Source: Cylindrodendrum hubeiense (Eukaryota > Ascomycota > Sordariomycetes > Hypocreales > Nectriaceae). Taken from it: a stretch of 64,000 nt of DNA. The notes under the pieces are model-generated. The model was not told the DNA's origin and ran no database searches. It saw only the letters and a program-made list of their open reading frames with translations. The position numbers and the translations under genes are program-made. How positions within the stretch are numbered: the first letter of the stretch is position 1; each line of letters opens with the position of its first letter. Location of the stretch: assembly GCA_014621425.1 (NCBI GenBank), contig JAANBB010000103.1, positions 1 to 64,000 of the forward strand, written 5' to 3'. Of the stretch, positions 42,093 to 52,117 are shown in pieces.

Positions 42093-43184
42093 ATGCCTTC
42101 CCTTCAGAGCCATCTCTCTTTCGCCCTCACCCTCGCCCTTGTCCTTCTTTGCATCGTTTCATTCCCGGCCACCGTTACCGCTGCAGATGAGTGTCAGCCC
42201 ATCACCTGGGAAGCCACGGATAAGCGTCGTGCAGTCGCCGCGGATCTTACGTCAACCAAGGCAGCTCGTCCTACATTCACCTATAGCGTGCCCAAAGTGA
42301 ACAAGTATGAGCCTGGAGATGTTAACTGCCGTGACTAGGGCAAGACGTACAAGACTGTCAACTATTACTCTTGCAAGAAGATGGCCATCAAGTATGGGAT
42401 TGATATCGAATTGTTTTTGAAATTGAACCCGATACTGGATCCGGACTGTGAGGACATCAACCCATACACACAGTACTGTATAGCTGGATGTAAGGCCTCT
42501 TTACTCTTATTCTGAAACTCTGGCAGGCTTGGCTATTGATGACTCATAGTTATCGAACCAAAACGAGCCTTCGACGGTCACTGTGGCCCCAAGCACGGCA
42601 ACGCTACTTGTGTGGGAACAGGCAAGGCTTGCTACAATTCACAGACTTGGACCTGCGGTAACTCAGAGTATGTCAACTAGACGCCCCTAACTTCAAGAGT
42701 CCCCTTTAATGATGATTTGTAGCAAGGACTGCGCTCCCGGTGTTTGTTACGAGGGACTTTGCCCCAGCCACGCGGTCTACACGACCGACGGGAAATGCGG
42801 CCAAGACCACGGCATGCGCATCTGCGCCGGCAAATGGGGCGAGTGCTGCAACAACCACGGCGAGTGCGGCACTGGCACTGACTACTGCAGCCAGGGGAAG
42901 TGTCAGTTGGGCCAGTGCACAAACGCAAATGCCACGACGGTCGAGGACCAGCTCAATTTTCCCTGGTTAGTGGGCAACACGACCGACGGAACGTGTGGCG
43001 GCCGCAAGGGGTTCACGTGCGATGTCGTGTGTGGGAATTGTTGCAACAAGAACGGTTACTGCGGTTCCCTCCCCGCAGACTGTGGCAAAGGATGGTAAGT
43101 TTCCATGTTTGTTAATAAGAGGAAGCTATAATACTGACCTAACGTCGTAGTCAATCAAAGTTTGGAAAGTGTGGTTTAGCATAG
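42093..43184 (+). pseudogene. LysM plus hevein-type (CBM18) chitin-binding protein with a nonsense codon
   Basis: Exons 42093-42489, 42550-42667, 42723-43094 and 43151-43184, 921 nt. Signal peptide (about residues 1-30, LALVLLCIVSFPATVTA), then a LysM domain (about 70-135, VNYYSCKKMAIKYGID and FLKLNPILDPDC), then Cys-rich hevein-like modules with CCNNHGECGTG and CCNKNGYCGSL. Codon 82 is TAG (42336-42338), right at the LysM start (NCRD*GKTYKTV), where homologs have an uninterrupted frame. Everything else, including splice sites and cysteine pattern, is intact, so the lesion is recent, tolerated by readthrough, or a base error. Secreted LysM proteins sequester chitin fragments. Confidence 0.85.
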
Positions 43185-43528
43185 ATAGCCAGCTTGAGTA
43201 AGATGTCGGAAAACCCGGGATATAGCCACTATATTATTCCAGTGAATCATGATTTAGCCTGGCAGCTCAAGGTGATGGTTGGTCAAAGTAATCTGGAAGT
43301 GTGAGGCAGTTCATAAGGAAGATGCGCCTTGCACTGCACCCTCCATCCCTTAGATTCGAGTTTTTCTTACGTCTGGAACTATGTACCTCACAAGGCAAGA
43401 GGTGCAATGGGGCTGCCAATCATGCTTTATACGAGCAACTTCAATTGAGTGCGATTAATCGCCTATACAGTCTCAACAACAAAATTGAAATATACCACAC
43501 TTCCTCAATAACATCGATATCCGCCCCT
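43185..43528. other. Intergenic, nothing recognised
   Basis: 344 bp between convergent genes. Confidence 0.4.
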
Positions 43529-44248
43529 CTAGTTAATCTGAGGCAGATAAGGCGGATAATAAGGTGGCGCAGGAGGCGGCCCATCCACCGAGTCTCGCCA
43601 AGTTTTGGGGGGCTCCTGCCGTGTTCTAATATCTTGAATCCATTCATGCTCCTCCTTGATCCAGAGCTTGTTCGCCATAAGGGGGTCGACCTCGACCACC
43701 AACTTTGTTTCTTCCGGCAGTGATCCGCCCTCCCACATACCCAGAATCGACAATGCGTTTTGGCGAAGACCCATGAGCACGGGGTGCAGGGTCGTCACAT
43801 AGTCGTGGATGGTAACATACGGTGTATGCAAAGCCTGAACTTCCAAGGGCGCTAGGTTCTTTGGACGATTCTCCCCACAGCACCGTGCCAAGATTGTGCG
43901 CCCTCTGAATGGCTCATAAACACAATTTGGATCGTCCCGGTCTGCGTGTTCGTGGTTGCAGCGCCAGCCCTCCTCACAGTCACTTAACGGTAGTATAGAG
44001 ACAGATACAGATGACACCCGGGGCTCTGTCAGCGACTCTTGCGAGATGGGGTGCCAGCTTGTACCGCCTGTTGTTTGGCGGAAATAGGGTTCGCGGGGTC
44101 CTTCTGGATTGGCAGCATCCTCAAGGACGAAGATGCTAGTTTCCAGAGGGCCTCCGAGGGACCAGAAAAGGCGATTGATGACGTTGGTGTTCTTGGCTGA
44201 ATTACCAGCCAAGCGGGATTCCTTAAAGGAGGGCAAGGGGTCAGACAT
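43529..44248 (-). CDS. Hypothetical protein, 239 aa
   Basis: Single exon on the minus strand, ATG 44248. It has a soluble-protein composition and no signal peptide. Visible features are six Cys residues in a loose cluster (SDCEEGWRCNHEH and NCVYEPFRGRTILARCC), a central HTPYVTIHDYVTTLHPVLMG segment and a proline-rich C-terminus (GPPPAPPYYPPYLPQ). I do not recognise a family. The long frame, good composition and clear start support a real gene. Confidence 0.65.
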   Translation of the reverse strand: MSDPLPSFKESRLAGNSAKNTNVINRLFWSLGGPLETSIFVLEDAANPEGPREPYFRQTTGGTSWHPISQESLTEPRVSSVSVSILPLSDCEEGWRCNHEHADRDDPNCVYEPFRGRTILARCCGENRPKNLAPLEVQALHTPYVTIHDYVTTLHPVLMGLRQNALSILGMWEGGSLPEETKLVVEVDPLMANKLWIKEEHEWIQDIRTRQEPPKTWRDSVDGPPPAPPYYPPYLPQIN

Positions 44249-44314
44249 AGCGACGATTGACGGAGAATAAGTGTTGAGGATGGGAAAATGAATTTTAATG
44301 CGAGAGCGAGGTTC

Positions 44315-44368
44315 GGTTGTGGACTTAGTGGCACTCCAATTTGAAGTCTGCTTGGTCCAGGCGGTGTC
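44315..44368. repeat. 54-bp direct repeat, copy 1
   Basis: Identical at 51 of 54 positions to 44783-44836. It lies in the promoter of the 239-aa gene, 67 bp from its ATG. Confidence 0.8.
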
Positions 44369-44782
44369 AGCTCGGCAGCATGGAAATGTCGTATCATCTG
44401 CCGATGTGTGGAACCACCCAACTTGAAACTGTCATTGTGCGTGCTGGTGTGGATACTAAATATGTTATATCACTGGCTGCTTGACGCGAGGGCTGAGGTT
44501 GGCGCTGCTTTGACCAGGCTCTACTGCACGGTATATACGAACAACCAACAACCAACAACCAACAACGAACAAAAACAGTAACGTCCGAGTTCTGCACTGG
44601 CAATTCGCGACCGACATGTCCATTAAAATGTAGTGGATTGGGGCTGAGGGTCTCGGCTCCCTTCCTGCTCGTTAATAATGCTCAATGAAACAGGAAATAC
44701 GAGGTCACCGGATCCTCCGAACCCGTCAACATGGAGCATAGCGTTCTTCCATTCTGTCAGCTTCTGTCAACAGATAGGTCAC

Positions 44783-44836
44783 GGTTGTGGATTTAGTGGC
44801 ACTCCAATTTGAAGTCGGCTTGGTGCAGGCGGTGTC
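44783..44836. repeat. 54-bp direct repeat, copy 2
   Basis: Second copy, same orientation, 415 bp further on. An open frame starting at 44787 across it is not supported. No transposon ends were seen. The rest of 44249-45084 holds an AACAACCAACAACC microsatellite-like tract near 44540-44570 and nothing else. Confidence 0.8.
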
Positions 44837-45084
44837 GTTTCTTGTCATCCTAACTTGCATGGTAGAGGCAGCTACCAAAATGTCTCAATCACGGCATCTA
44901 GGGAATGAAATTTGTTGCTATATATTGATGTGGTTAAGTCGGCCCTCCTATAATGCATCAATCTGGTCCTCAGGAGCCCCTTCAATACATTCCTTCATCA
45001 TTAAGCTGATACTTTGTCTCCACTCTCGTTCGTGACTTTTACATTCCCTAAGCGTTCAACCTGTGGCTTGGCCCGGCCTTCATA

Positions 45085-45255
45085 ATGGCTCGCATTCACT
45101 ACATGACACACCTTCTTACACTCATTTACTTTTCGCTCCTTAACCCTTCTCTGGTTCTAGCTCAGTACTTCCAGAGATCCCAGTACATCAATGTGACCCT
45201 GCCAAACAATGCGGGCTTCACATCATCGTCCTCATTTCTACTGGCGAGATCATGA
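45085..45255 (+). CDS. Possible small secreted peptide or truncated secreted-protein gene
   Basis: 56 codons from ATG 45085: MARIHYMTHLLTLIYFSLLN and PSLVLAQ form a good signal peptide (cleavage after about residue 26). A short mature part (QYFQRSQYINVTLPNNAGFT, with one N-glycosylation site NVT) then ends at TGA 45253-45255. It may be the 5' remnant of a larger secreted enzyme whose body was lost. Too short for a firm call. Confidence 0.4.
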   Translation: MARIHYMTHLLTLIYFSLLNPSLVLAQYFQRSQYINVTLPNNAGFTSSSSFLLARS

Positions 45256-45503
45256 GATATGTCACAGATGCACGACCTGGAAGTTGGAGGCCACGTTGAA
45301 TCGAAGCAAACCAAGCATTTAAACCCGCGTTCTTTTGAATCGCAGAAATAGGGGAGACAAATAAGGCTAGACTATACAGAGCTCAGTTTCGTGATGAAGC
45401 GTGAGGATGCTGGAGTTTCCCCTTCCCCGACTTCCTTCACAGCCAGATGCGAATAGTAAATAATGACAATTTGCGATGCAAACAACCAATCAAAGCAAAG
45501 CTT

Positions 45504-45577
45504 GGTTCCGTGGTCTAGCTGGTTATGGCATCTCGTTAACACCGAGAAGGTCCCCGGTTCGAGCCCGGGCGGAATCA
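45504..45577 (+). tRNA. tRNA-Val (anticodon AAC)
   Basis: 74 nt, no intron. The acceptor stem GGTTCCG pairs with CGGAATC (one G-U) and the discriminator is A. Anticodon stem TCTCG/CGAGA with loop TTAACAC gives anticodon AAC. The T arm CCCGG-TTCGAGC-CCGGG contains GGTTCGAGCC (B box); the A box is TGGTCTAGCTGG. A minus-strand frame over it (45372-45578) is a shadow. Confidence 0.95.
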
Positions 45578-46273
45578 CATTTTTGCTTTTTTATTGAACA
45601 GAGCCAACTTCTCAGGAAGACAGATTCGGGTTTATCATGCAAACAGGCGATAGATAGACAGCACATCAAGCATCCTCTGCTTCATTACTCACATTCCGTG
45701 ATGTATTGGGGGAATGGCTAGTATTTGGATGCGTACGCGCCAACCTGAAGTGGGTACTCTCATTTTCATCAGCCTACGTAAATTTAACTCTCCCCAGAGA
45801 CATTGTCGAATTAAAATGCAACAGCTCTCATACTTTATCGTGGGGTGGTGCAAGACGCATTAGAAAACATAAGAACCAGATGAGGGAGATTGGTAGTGGC
45901 TGTGGTAGTGATGATCCGCCCGCAACGTTGAAGAGGGTCGAGTCTGCGAATAATGAAGATGAATAAGTGCAAAGGATTAATCATACGACCTCACAGTATC
46001 GATTGATCAGATGAAGCACAAATAACTGCCACAAGTAGGAACCCTTAAAATTTTCAATTCAGAAAGGCCAAAGGACGTTGCCAAGATGCCGCGGACGATA
46101 ATCGTGGAGGGAGATAAACAGTCTGACCTGCTCCCCCTCACCACAATGTCTAACTGGGCTGAGCCAATCGTCCTGAAGTGAGGAACTGCCTATTGAAGGC
46201 ATTCCGCCGTAGACTCCTTCATACCAAAGCACGGGATGCATCGTACCCCAAAAGTCCAAAGATCCCTCACACA
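45578..46273. other. Intergenic, nothing recognised
   Basis: About 700 bp. The 86-codon plus-strand frame at 45706-45966 shows no domain. Confidence 0.4.
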
Positions 46274-47149
46274 CTATTCATCCCAAGCATGCAATGCGTC
46301 GCCCATCTCGCCATAATCACACTTCCATACTCCAGGGCTCTGCTTCGGAAACTGACTGCGAAAGCCAACCATACGCTGAGCTCGCGGACTCAGAGTATCG
46401 ACAATTTTCTTTTTAACAAGGAACGGATGTGCTTCTTCAGGAGTTAGGTATGATGCCTGAATGACGACGCTGAGGGCCCTTCTCTTGAAGTCTTTGGTCC
46501 TATTGGACCCGCCACAATGTACAATCTTCCCGGTCAAAAAGCAAGCGTCGCCCACATTCATTTCTATTGGAATGGTATCCTCTTCAGTTCCGTTCTGATT
46601 AAAATCATCCCACTTGTGGCTTCCAGGAATAACTCGAGTAGCCCCATTCTCGTCTGTGAACTCGGTGAGGGCTATGATAAAGTTAATCGCGGCCTCGGGT
46701 GCGCTAGGGCCACAATGTGTAAAAACAGGGTATTGCCACTGGTCACGGTGCAAAGGTTGAGCCTTGCTACCGGGCCCAATTTCGATGACCTGGGCCGAGT
46801 TCAGCCAGTATGTACCAGAATCCTCCAAGAAAATCTTTTCACACAACTGGTGGACAAAGTCGCTATCAAGAAAATCTTCGCGGAAGGTCTTGCTGATTGT
46901 GGTGAGGCCGGTCAGGCGCTTTGTGTTGTAGCCATGGAAGTCCTTCAGCCAGTCGTCGGGGACCTTGGAACCCACTCCCATCTGGTCCATGCTAGGCTGG
47001 ATCTCTTCGTTGATACGACGAATTTGATCCGGTGACATGAGCTCTTTGATGATGACAGCCGCATCCTCACGGATTATTTTGAGAGCAGCCTCATAACCTT
47101 CTCTGGCCTTGACTTCTCGCACCTTGCCTGTCTTCGCGTTGGTAGCCAT
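46274..47149 (-). CDS. Phytanoyl-CoA-dioxygenase-family Fe(II)/2-oxoglutarate enzyme
   Basis: Single exon, 291 aa, exactly the size class of fungal natural-product oxygenases such as fumitremorgin endoperoxidase (FtmOx1-like). Iron ligands are His134 and Asp136 in PLHRDQWQYP and distal His211 in GKIVHCGGSNRT; the downstream Arg217 probably anchors 2-oxoglutarate. ENGATRVIPGSHKWDD is the family's signature block. No targeting signal. Substrate unknown. No PKS, NRPS or terpene gene lies in the window to suggest one. It is one of three Fe(II) dioxygenases between 37 and 49 kb. Confidence 0.9.
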   Translation of the reverse strand: MATNAKTGKVREVKAREGYEAALKIIREDAAVIIKELMSPDQIRRINEEIQPSMDQMGVGSKVPDDWLKDFHGYNTKRLTGLTTISKTFREDFLDSDFVHQLCEKIFLEDSGTYWLNSAQVIEIGPGSKAQPLHRDQWQYPVFTHCGPSAPEAAINFIIALTEFTDENGATRVIPGSHKWDDFNQNGTEEDTIPIEMNVGDACFLTGKIVHCGGSNRTKDFKRRALSVVIQASYLTPEEAHPFLVKKKIVDTLSPRAQRMVGFRSQFPKQSPGVWKCDYGEMGDALHAWDE

Positions 47150-48027
47150 TGGATGAGAGAAAGAAAGAAGTAGAGTAAGTGTATGGATTTATGGTATTGT
47201 AGCACCTAGAGAGAGTTTGAGTCGGAGAAAGTTGCAGATTGCATTGGCTCTCGGAGAGTGTTGGTCATTACACCAAGTAGAGCTTGGTCAGTTTATATCA
47301 TCCTGGATACGAGAAAAGCGAAGTTGCATCATCACTTTTGTCCTTCCACTGTCTGCCGGTCGGGAAGATTTCGGCCAACGAGCTGCCTTGTTAAATTACA
47401 TTGTGGTGGAGTACATGGGACAAATTGCTATGTAGAACTGAGGCGCTTGCTTGAGTTGTCATGTACCGAGGACTTCGTCGATGGCACGTAATGCAGTTGG
47501 GGATAGGGTCTGTCACAAAGTCGGCGTCAGTATGCCAGGCATTATCATGTTACTATATACAACGATCATTCGATGATCAGGCTCTCACTACCTTCTCGAG
47601 ATGGAATAGGTACTACCGAAGACTTAAACAACGTCCTAATCCACTCTGGCCAACTACATCACTGGCCATGATAAATCACTCATACAGCAGCATGATGCAA
47701 TCAATCCGTCATTCTTAAATGCAGGTTGCTCTAATTCTGCATGCAGCTTCAGCTGTCAATCACAGTCCCCGTTGGCAGACGGACATATCGTCACTGGATG
47801 TCATAGCCGTGTCATGATCTGATTTGCGTTGCGTTTATGTCTCAGTTCTTTCACCCGTGAAGCCTTCGATTTCATCACGATGTATCGGCAGATTCTGATG
47901 TCATGAAACTAGGGCATCAGTTCCCCAGCTCCCTGCATATAGCCACGGTCTCAAAATGAACAGCCAGATGGCAATTTAAGTACATCTTCCCTTTATCTCA
48001 TGCACCCTTTCCCATCAGATGGGCCAT
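47150..48027. other. Intergenic, nothing recognised
   Basis: About 880 bp of promoter and spacer; short plus-strand frames without domains. Confidence 0.4.
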
Positions 48028-49112
48028 TTAAACTTCTAAAACCTCAGACATTTCCGGGGTTTCAGGTTGACCCACTGCTTCATCTGTGCTCTGCTCTGCA
48101 AGGGTCTGCTTCAACTTTTTGTATTGCAACTCCATGGCATTTGCCGTGAATTGCTCTCCCGTGACCAAGGGATATTTCTTTTTGGGTCCCTGAATCAACG
48201 CGTCTTTGCACGGTTGGTTGAAAAAGGCAATGCTATATCTCTCCCCATAGTAATCCCCGTCCTCCTCGGGTGCTTTGACGCGGTGGAACGTGCTCTTGAA
48301 GCGGTCATCCGACCAACTCATTAAAAGATCCCCTATGTTGCAGATGATACTCCCTGGTTCAAATATAACCTTTGTCCAAGCCTCTCCAGACGCCCAATCT
48401 GTAACCACCTCCCGGCCAGGGCATATCTCCAGTCCACACTGATCTCCTCGTTGGAAAAGAAGTGTCAAAAGGTCCCAGTCAGCATGGGCCCCAGCCCGAT
48501 GGTAGGTCTTGCCGTCATTACTCTTGGGGGTTTCAAAATAGTGCAGGAGCCGAAGGACAGATTGGCAGTTCGGCTTGGAGATGTCGTGCGCTTTGACGAA
48601 GAAGTCGTCCTGGAACCCTAATCCTCTCGCAAAACAAATCATCAACTTCTCAGATACGGTCTGGAGAATATGCATAAAGTCCAGCGCCTTCGTTTCAAAA
48701 CCCGAGACGTACTGATCCGAGATCCACATGTCCTTCATATTTTCTCCAAACTGGAGCTGATATGATTCTTTCTGGTCGGGTGCGCCAGTGGATGGACGAA
48801 TCTGCGAGCGACATTCGTATCCAACGTTGCGGGGGTTCCAAGGGACAGTGCGTTTGGCCGTTTCGGGCAGCGAGAAAAAAGCCTCGGAAGTAGAAAACAT
48901 AGCGTCTACTTTTGTTTGGGGGATGCCATGGTCGACAATGGCGAAGAAGCCAACATTTTCAGCTGCCGCGCATAGTTGTTCTGTGACTTCGTCAATGCGG
49001 GTTTCAAAGTTTCTGAGAGAGATCTGAATGAAATACGTTAGCTCATGTCGTTGAGAGAAGATATATCAGGTCAAACCTGGGGAATCGAGCGTTCAGCGTA
49101 TTTAGTCGCCAT
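48028..49112 (-). CDS. 2-Oxoglutarate/Fe(II) dioxygenase, isopenicillin-N-synthase-like (second copy)
   Basis: Exons 49112-49077 (MATKYAERSIPQ, 12 codons) and 49023-48028, giving 343 aa. The donor is the less common GTTTGA; the short first exon supplies the family's N-terminal IPxIS motif (SIPQ|ISL). ENVGFFAIVDHGIPQ follows. Iron ligands are His192 and Asp194 in GAHADWD and His259 in STFHRV; Arg274-x-Ser276 (RYSIAFF) binds 2-oxoglutarate. The general plan resembles thymine-hydroxylase/flavonol-type oxygenases. It is not a close copy of the 37.3-kb gene by the visible motifs. Substrate unknown. Confidence 0.9.
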
Positions 49113-49590
49113 ATCGCAGGGATGCCGGGAACGAAAGGGGAAGGGGTGATTTCGCAGCTTCTTCGAGCTATTCCAAGTTGGCCTGTGGGAGCGAGCCGAT
49201 GAGTTGAATGGAATGGTTTGCCAACTTGAGCCAGCAATTCCACCATCCAACATGTCGGTTCTGTGATGACGTATGCAGTAGTACCGCAGAGGCGGGGAAG
49301 TAAGACAAGATAAGCCATGACCAGTAACCTGTCGGCCGAGGCCGAGAGATCGGGCAGAGCCGAGTCCAATCAGGCTCGAGATATTTTTGGTTAAGCCCGA
49401 ATACTTGCGTCGGATAATCTTGCCATCTTGGACTGCCGACAGTGCGGTAATTTTATTTGATTCTTGATACGGTCCTCTCTTATCTCGTCTGGGTCCTTCT
49501 CGCAGCCCGCTGCATGGTAGAAGCGCGGAACCGAGGATTCCCAATGCCAATCAGGTTTGCCTAGTCAGAACCATGAGATCATGCTGATGA
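49113..49590. other. Intergenic, nothing recognised
   Basis: 478 bp; an overlapping long minus-strand frame (49071-49550) is the extension of the first exon into upstream DNA, not a gene. Confidence 0.4.
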
Positions 49591-51414
49591 TTACTTAAAA
49601 CGCCTGGTGGGCTTCTTGGAGGCAAAAAGAGCATCCATTTCGACTGCTGTGAGACCTCTGAATTCAGGAACTTCAAACCAAGCCCAAACCAAGCTCAGCA
49701 GACTGAGCCCGACCCACACAAATGCAGCCTTTGCACCCAAATTTGCTAAGTATCAATGTTAGTTAAATTTGCAATATTACAAACTATCATCGTACTATAG
49801 CTGGGAAGCTTACCTTCGTCGGTGTTGATTAAATACGGTGTGATGAAATTAAGTATCCAGCTTGTCAAGGCATTTGTAATAGTAGCGAGGCCTTGAGTGC
49901 GAGATCGCAATTCCAGAGAGCTGACCTCTGCACAAATGACCCAACTAGCCGCACCAATCGTTGGGGCATAGACCACTTGAGCGAAGTTCATCGTATACCC
50001 GATGTAGTATAGAGCTGCTGTGGCAGAGAAACAACCAGCTATGCCAGTAGACATCAAAACAAGGCAATTCAGGACAATCCCAATAAGGATTAATTTTCTT
50101 CGTCCTAATTAGTAGTATTTTGTTAGCTGAAGAACGCCATAGAAGGGAGGGTGTTAAACGAACCGACATATGACATGATCCCCCAAGACAGCATATTACC
50201 CACCATAGCGACACCAAATCCAGCCAACGCAAGTTTAAATGTCAGGCTATTTGGTAACCCAATGATGCCCAGGAAGTAAAGTGCCTGGGCGTAGAGTGCA
50301 ATACCGGTGGATTGTTGGACGACAAACATGCCGCAAGAAATCCTAGTCCGACGGAAGTTTGTGCCCTTGAAACAATCCGCATAGGTGGAGCTTCCATGCA
50401 AATGATTCAAGACCCGTTCCTGCGTGATGGCAGTCTTGATCTCCTCCAAGGCACTGGCGGCTGGGTCCGAGTTTTCTGTCTTGCTGTATAGTCTTTGTAA
50501 ACTCCTTTCAGCTGCCTCTTCATGTCCATTTCTGCAGAGATACCAAGGGCTTTCTGGCATCACCAAAGAAAAGATCAGTACAAAGCAAGGAAATGCCCAT
50601 TGAGCGGCAAATAGAACTTTGTAAGACGAGGGACTAAGGTTTGCAAACCGCGTGTTTCCAATGCCAATCGCTACCATCTGGCCAGCATTGATGAAAAAGT
50701 TCACCGCAGCCGTGAGGGTTGGACGTAAAGGCATGGGAGCGATCTCTGAAGCATACAATGGCGCAAGAGTCAAGAAGAATCCAAGTGCTAGACCGTTAAT
50801 CTAACAAGGAATGAGCCGTCAGTTTCGTCATACAACAAATGATCGGAGATCAACTTACAATCTTTCCAGCTAGGAGGGTACCAGCATTGGCAGCAGCATA
50901 TTCTATCCCCACGCCAACCACAGACAAAGCTGAGCCTACGATAAAGCCTGCACGCCTACCCCAGAAATCTGCAAGCCAACCGCAGACGACACTTCCTATC
51001 GAGATTTAGTAATTATCCTTCGATATGCAGCCAATCCCAAAGGTAACAAACCTAAAAGCATTCCCAATGAACTCATAGCAGTCCATAATGCATTCCAGTT
51101 GGCGGAAATGAGAAGCTCTCCATTGTATTCATAGCCGAACACGAGCTTGAAACCTGGCAATGCAGTACTAATAGAGCTAACGCCTTTCGCCAAGTCAGCA
51201 TAAGTAGCAGAGCTATCAATAGCTGACAGAGATGTCTCATACCTATGTCAAAGCCCCAAAGCATTGAGCTCATGCAAGCGCAGGTACTATAGAGAATAAT
51301 TTTAGGGTTCGCTTTAGCTGAATCCCAGGCTGAGATGCGCGGGTGTCCTCGATCTTCAACCATCTCCAAAGTTGCTCCATGTTTGAGATCATCGTCTTTG
51401 ATGTTTAAGGACAT
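49591..51414 (-). CDS. MFS sugar transporter (maltose/alpha-glucoside-permease-like)
   Basis: Six exons on the minus strand: 51414-51243, 51183-51052, 50995-50859, 50800-50164, 50104-49814 and 49745-49591, giving 507 aa. Sugar-porter marks: MLWGFDIGVSSISTALPGF (helix 1), WLADFWGRRAGF, PESPWYLCRNGHEEAA after helix 6, VVQQSTGIALYAQ (helix 7), GRRKLILIGI and the C-terminal EFRGLTAVEMDALF in place of PETKG. The helix-1 ending DIGVSS rather than DxGV(I/M)G and the EFRG form match the fungal MAL-type group. It is divergent from an intracellular GH43 with XlnR-type sites between, so an oligosaccharide (xylo- or arabino-) is the likely cargo (inference). Confidence 0.9.
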
Positions 51415-52117
51415 GTTGGAAGTTATGAATAGCCGATACGTTCAGAAACGTATCTCAAACTATGTGAGCAGATAGTAGGAAGTAGGATTCACATTTTAGG
51501 ATAATGGGGTAGATATAAGTCATTATCTGACGATAATTTGGCAATCAAATGAGCTAGGGAGTCCGTCTTTCCTTGCCTCGGGCAGTTGTTGATCCTGGTG
51601 TTCCGGCGGGGCTGCATGGCGTGTCGGAATATCCGAATTGTTAGAGCTGAGATGACTGGTCTTCACATCTTTCCATGTACGGTCAGGTCTAGACCCAGCT
51701 TAACTAAATGGCCACCGGTACATTACTCGGCATTTAATTGGCATGGACTATGCCTCTGACTAATGAGAACTCAGCTGGGAAAGGCTCTATGGTCTGATCC
51801 TGCAGCTTCCCCCGGACAATAGTGGCTTGTCTACCCTTGATAAATTAGCATACAAGCAATCAGATGCATCTTCATTTAGCCTGAAGACATTCATACCCAA
51901 CTATTTAGCCTAAAGTTCTCCACATCCACAACCCGGATTCCGGGGAACCCCACATTATATCGGAAAATCCGGGGCTCGGCCGCCAATGTGGTACCCCAGT
52001 AATTCTCAATACCGGAACCAAAATAAGACATAAAGGACTGTCAAGATTGGCTGGGCCCTGTACTTTTCAATCTGAGGCTATAGAAGGGTTTATCGGACAT
52101 CCTTCCTTAATATCAAC
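51415..52117. promoter_or_regulatory. Divergent promoter with XlnR-type and CreA-type sites
   Basis: GGCTAAA (minus) at 51875-51881 and the palindrome TTAGCCTAA at 51905-51913 match the XlnR/Xyr1 consensus (GGCTAAA, TTAGSCTAA). Two SYGGRG matches, CCGGGG at 51940-51945 and 51969-51974, match the CreA repressor consensus. They lie 140-250 bp before the GH43 ATG. Confidence 0.7.

Noticed and set aside
44787..45035. 82-codon plus-strand frame
   Set aside because: Starts inside the 54-bp direct repeat and has no recognisable sequence.
45372..45578. 69-codon minus-strand frame (MIPPGLEPGTFSV...)
   Set aside because: It is the classic antisense translation of a tRNA gene; the tRNA-Val explains it.
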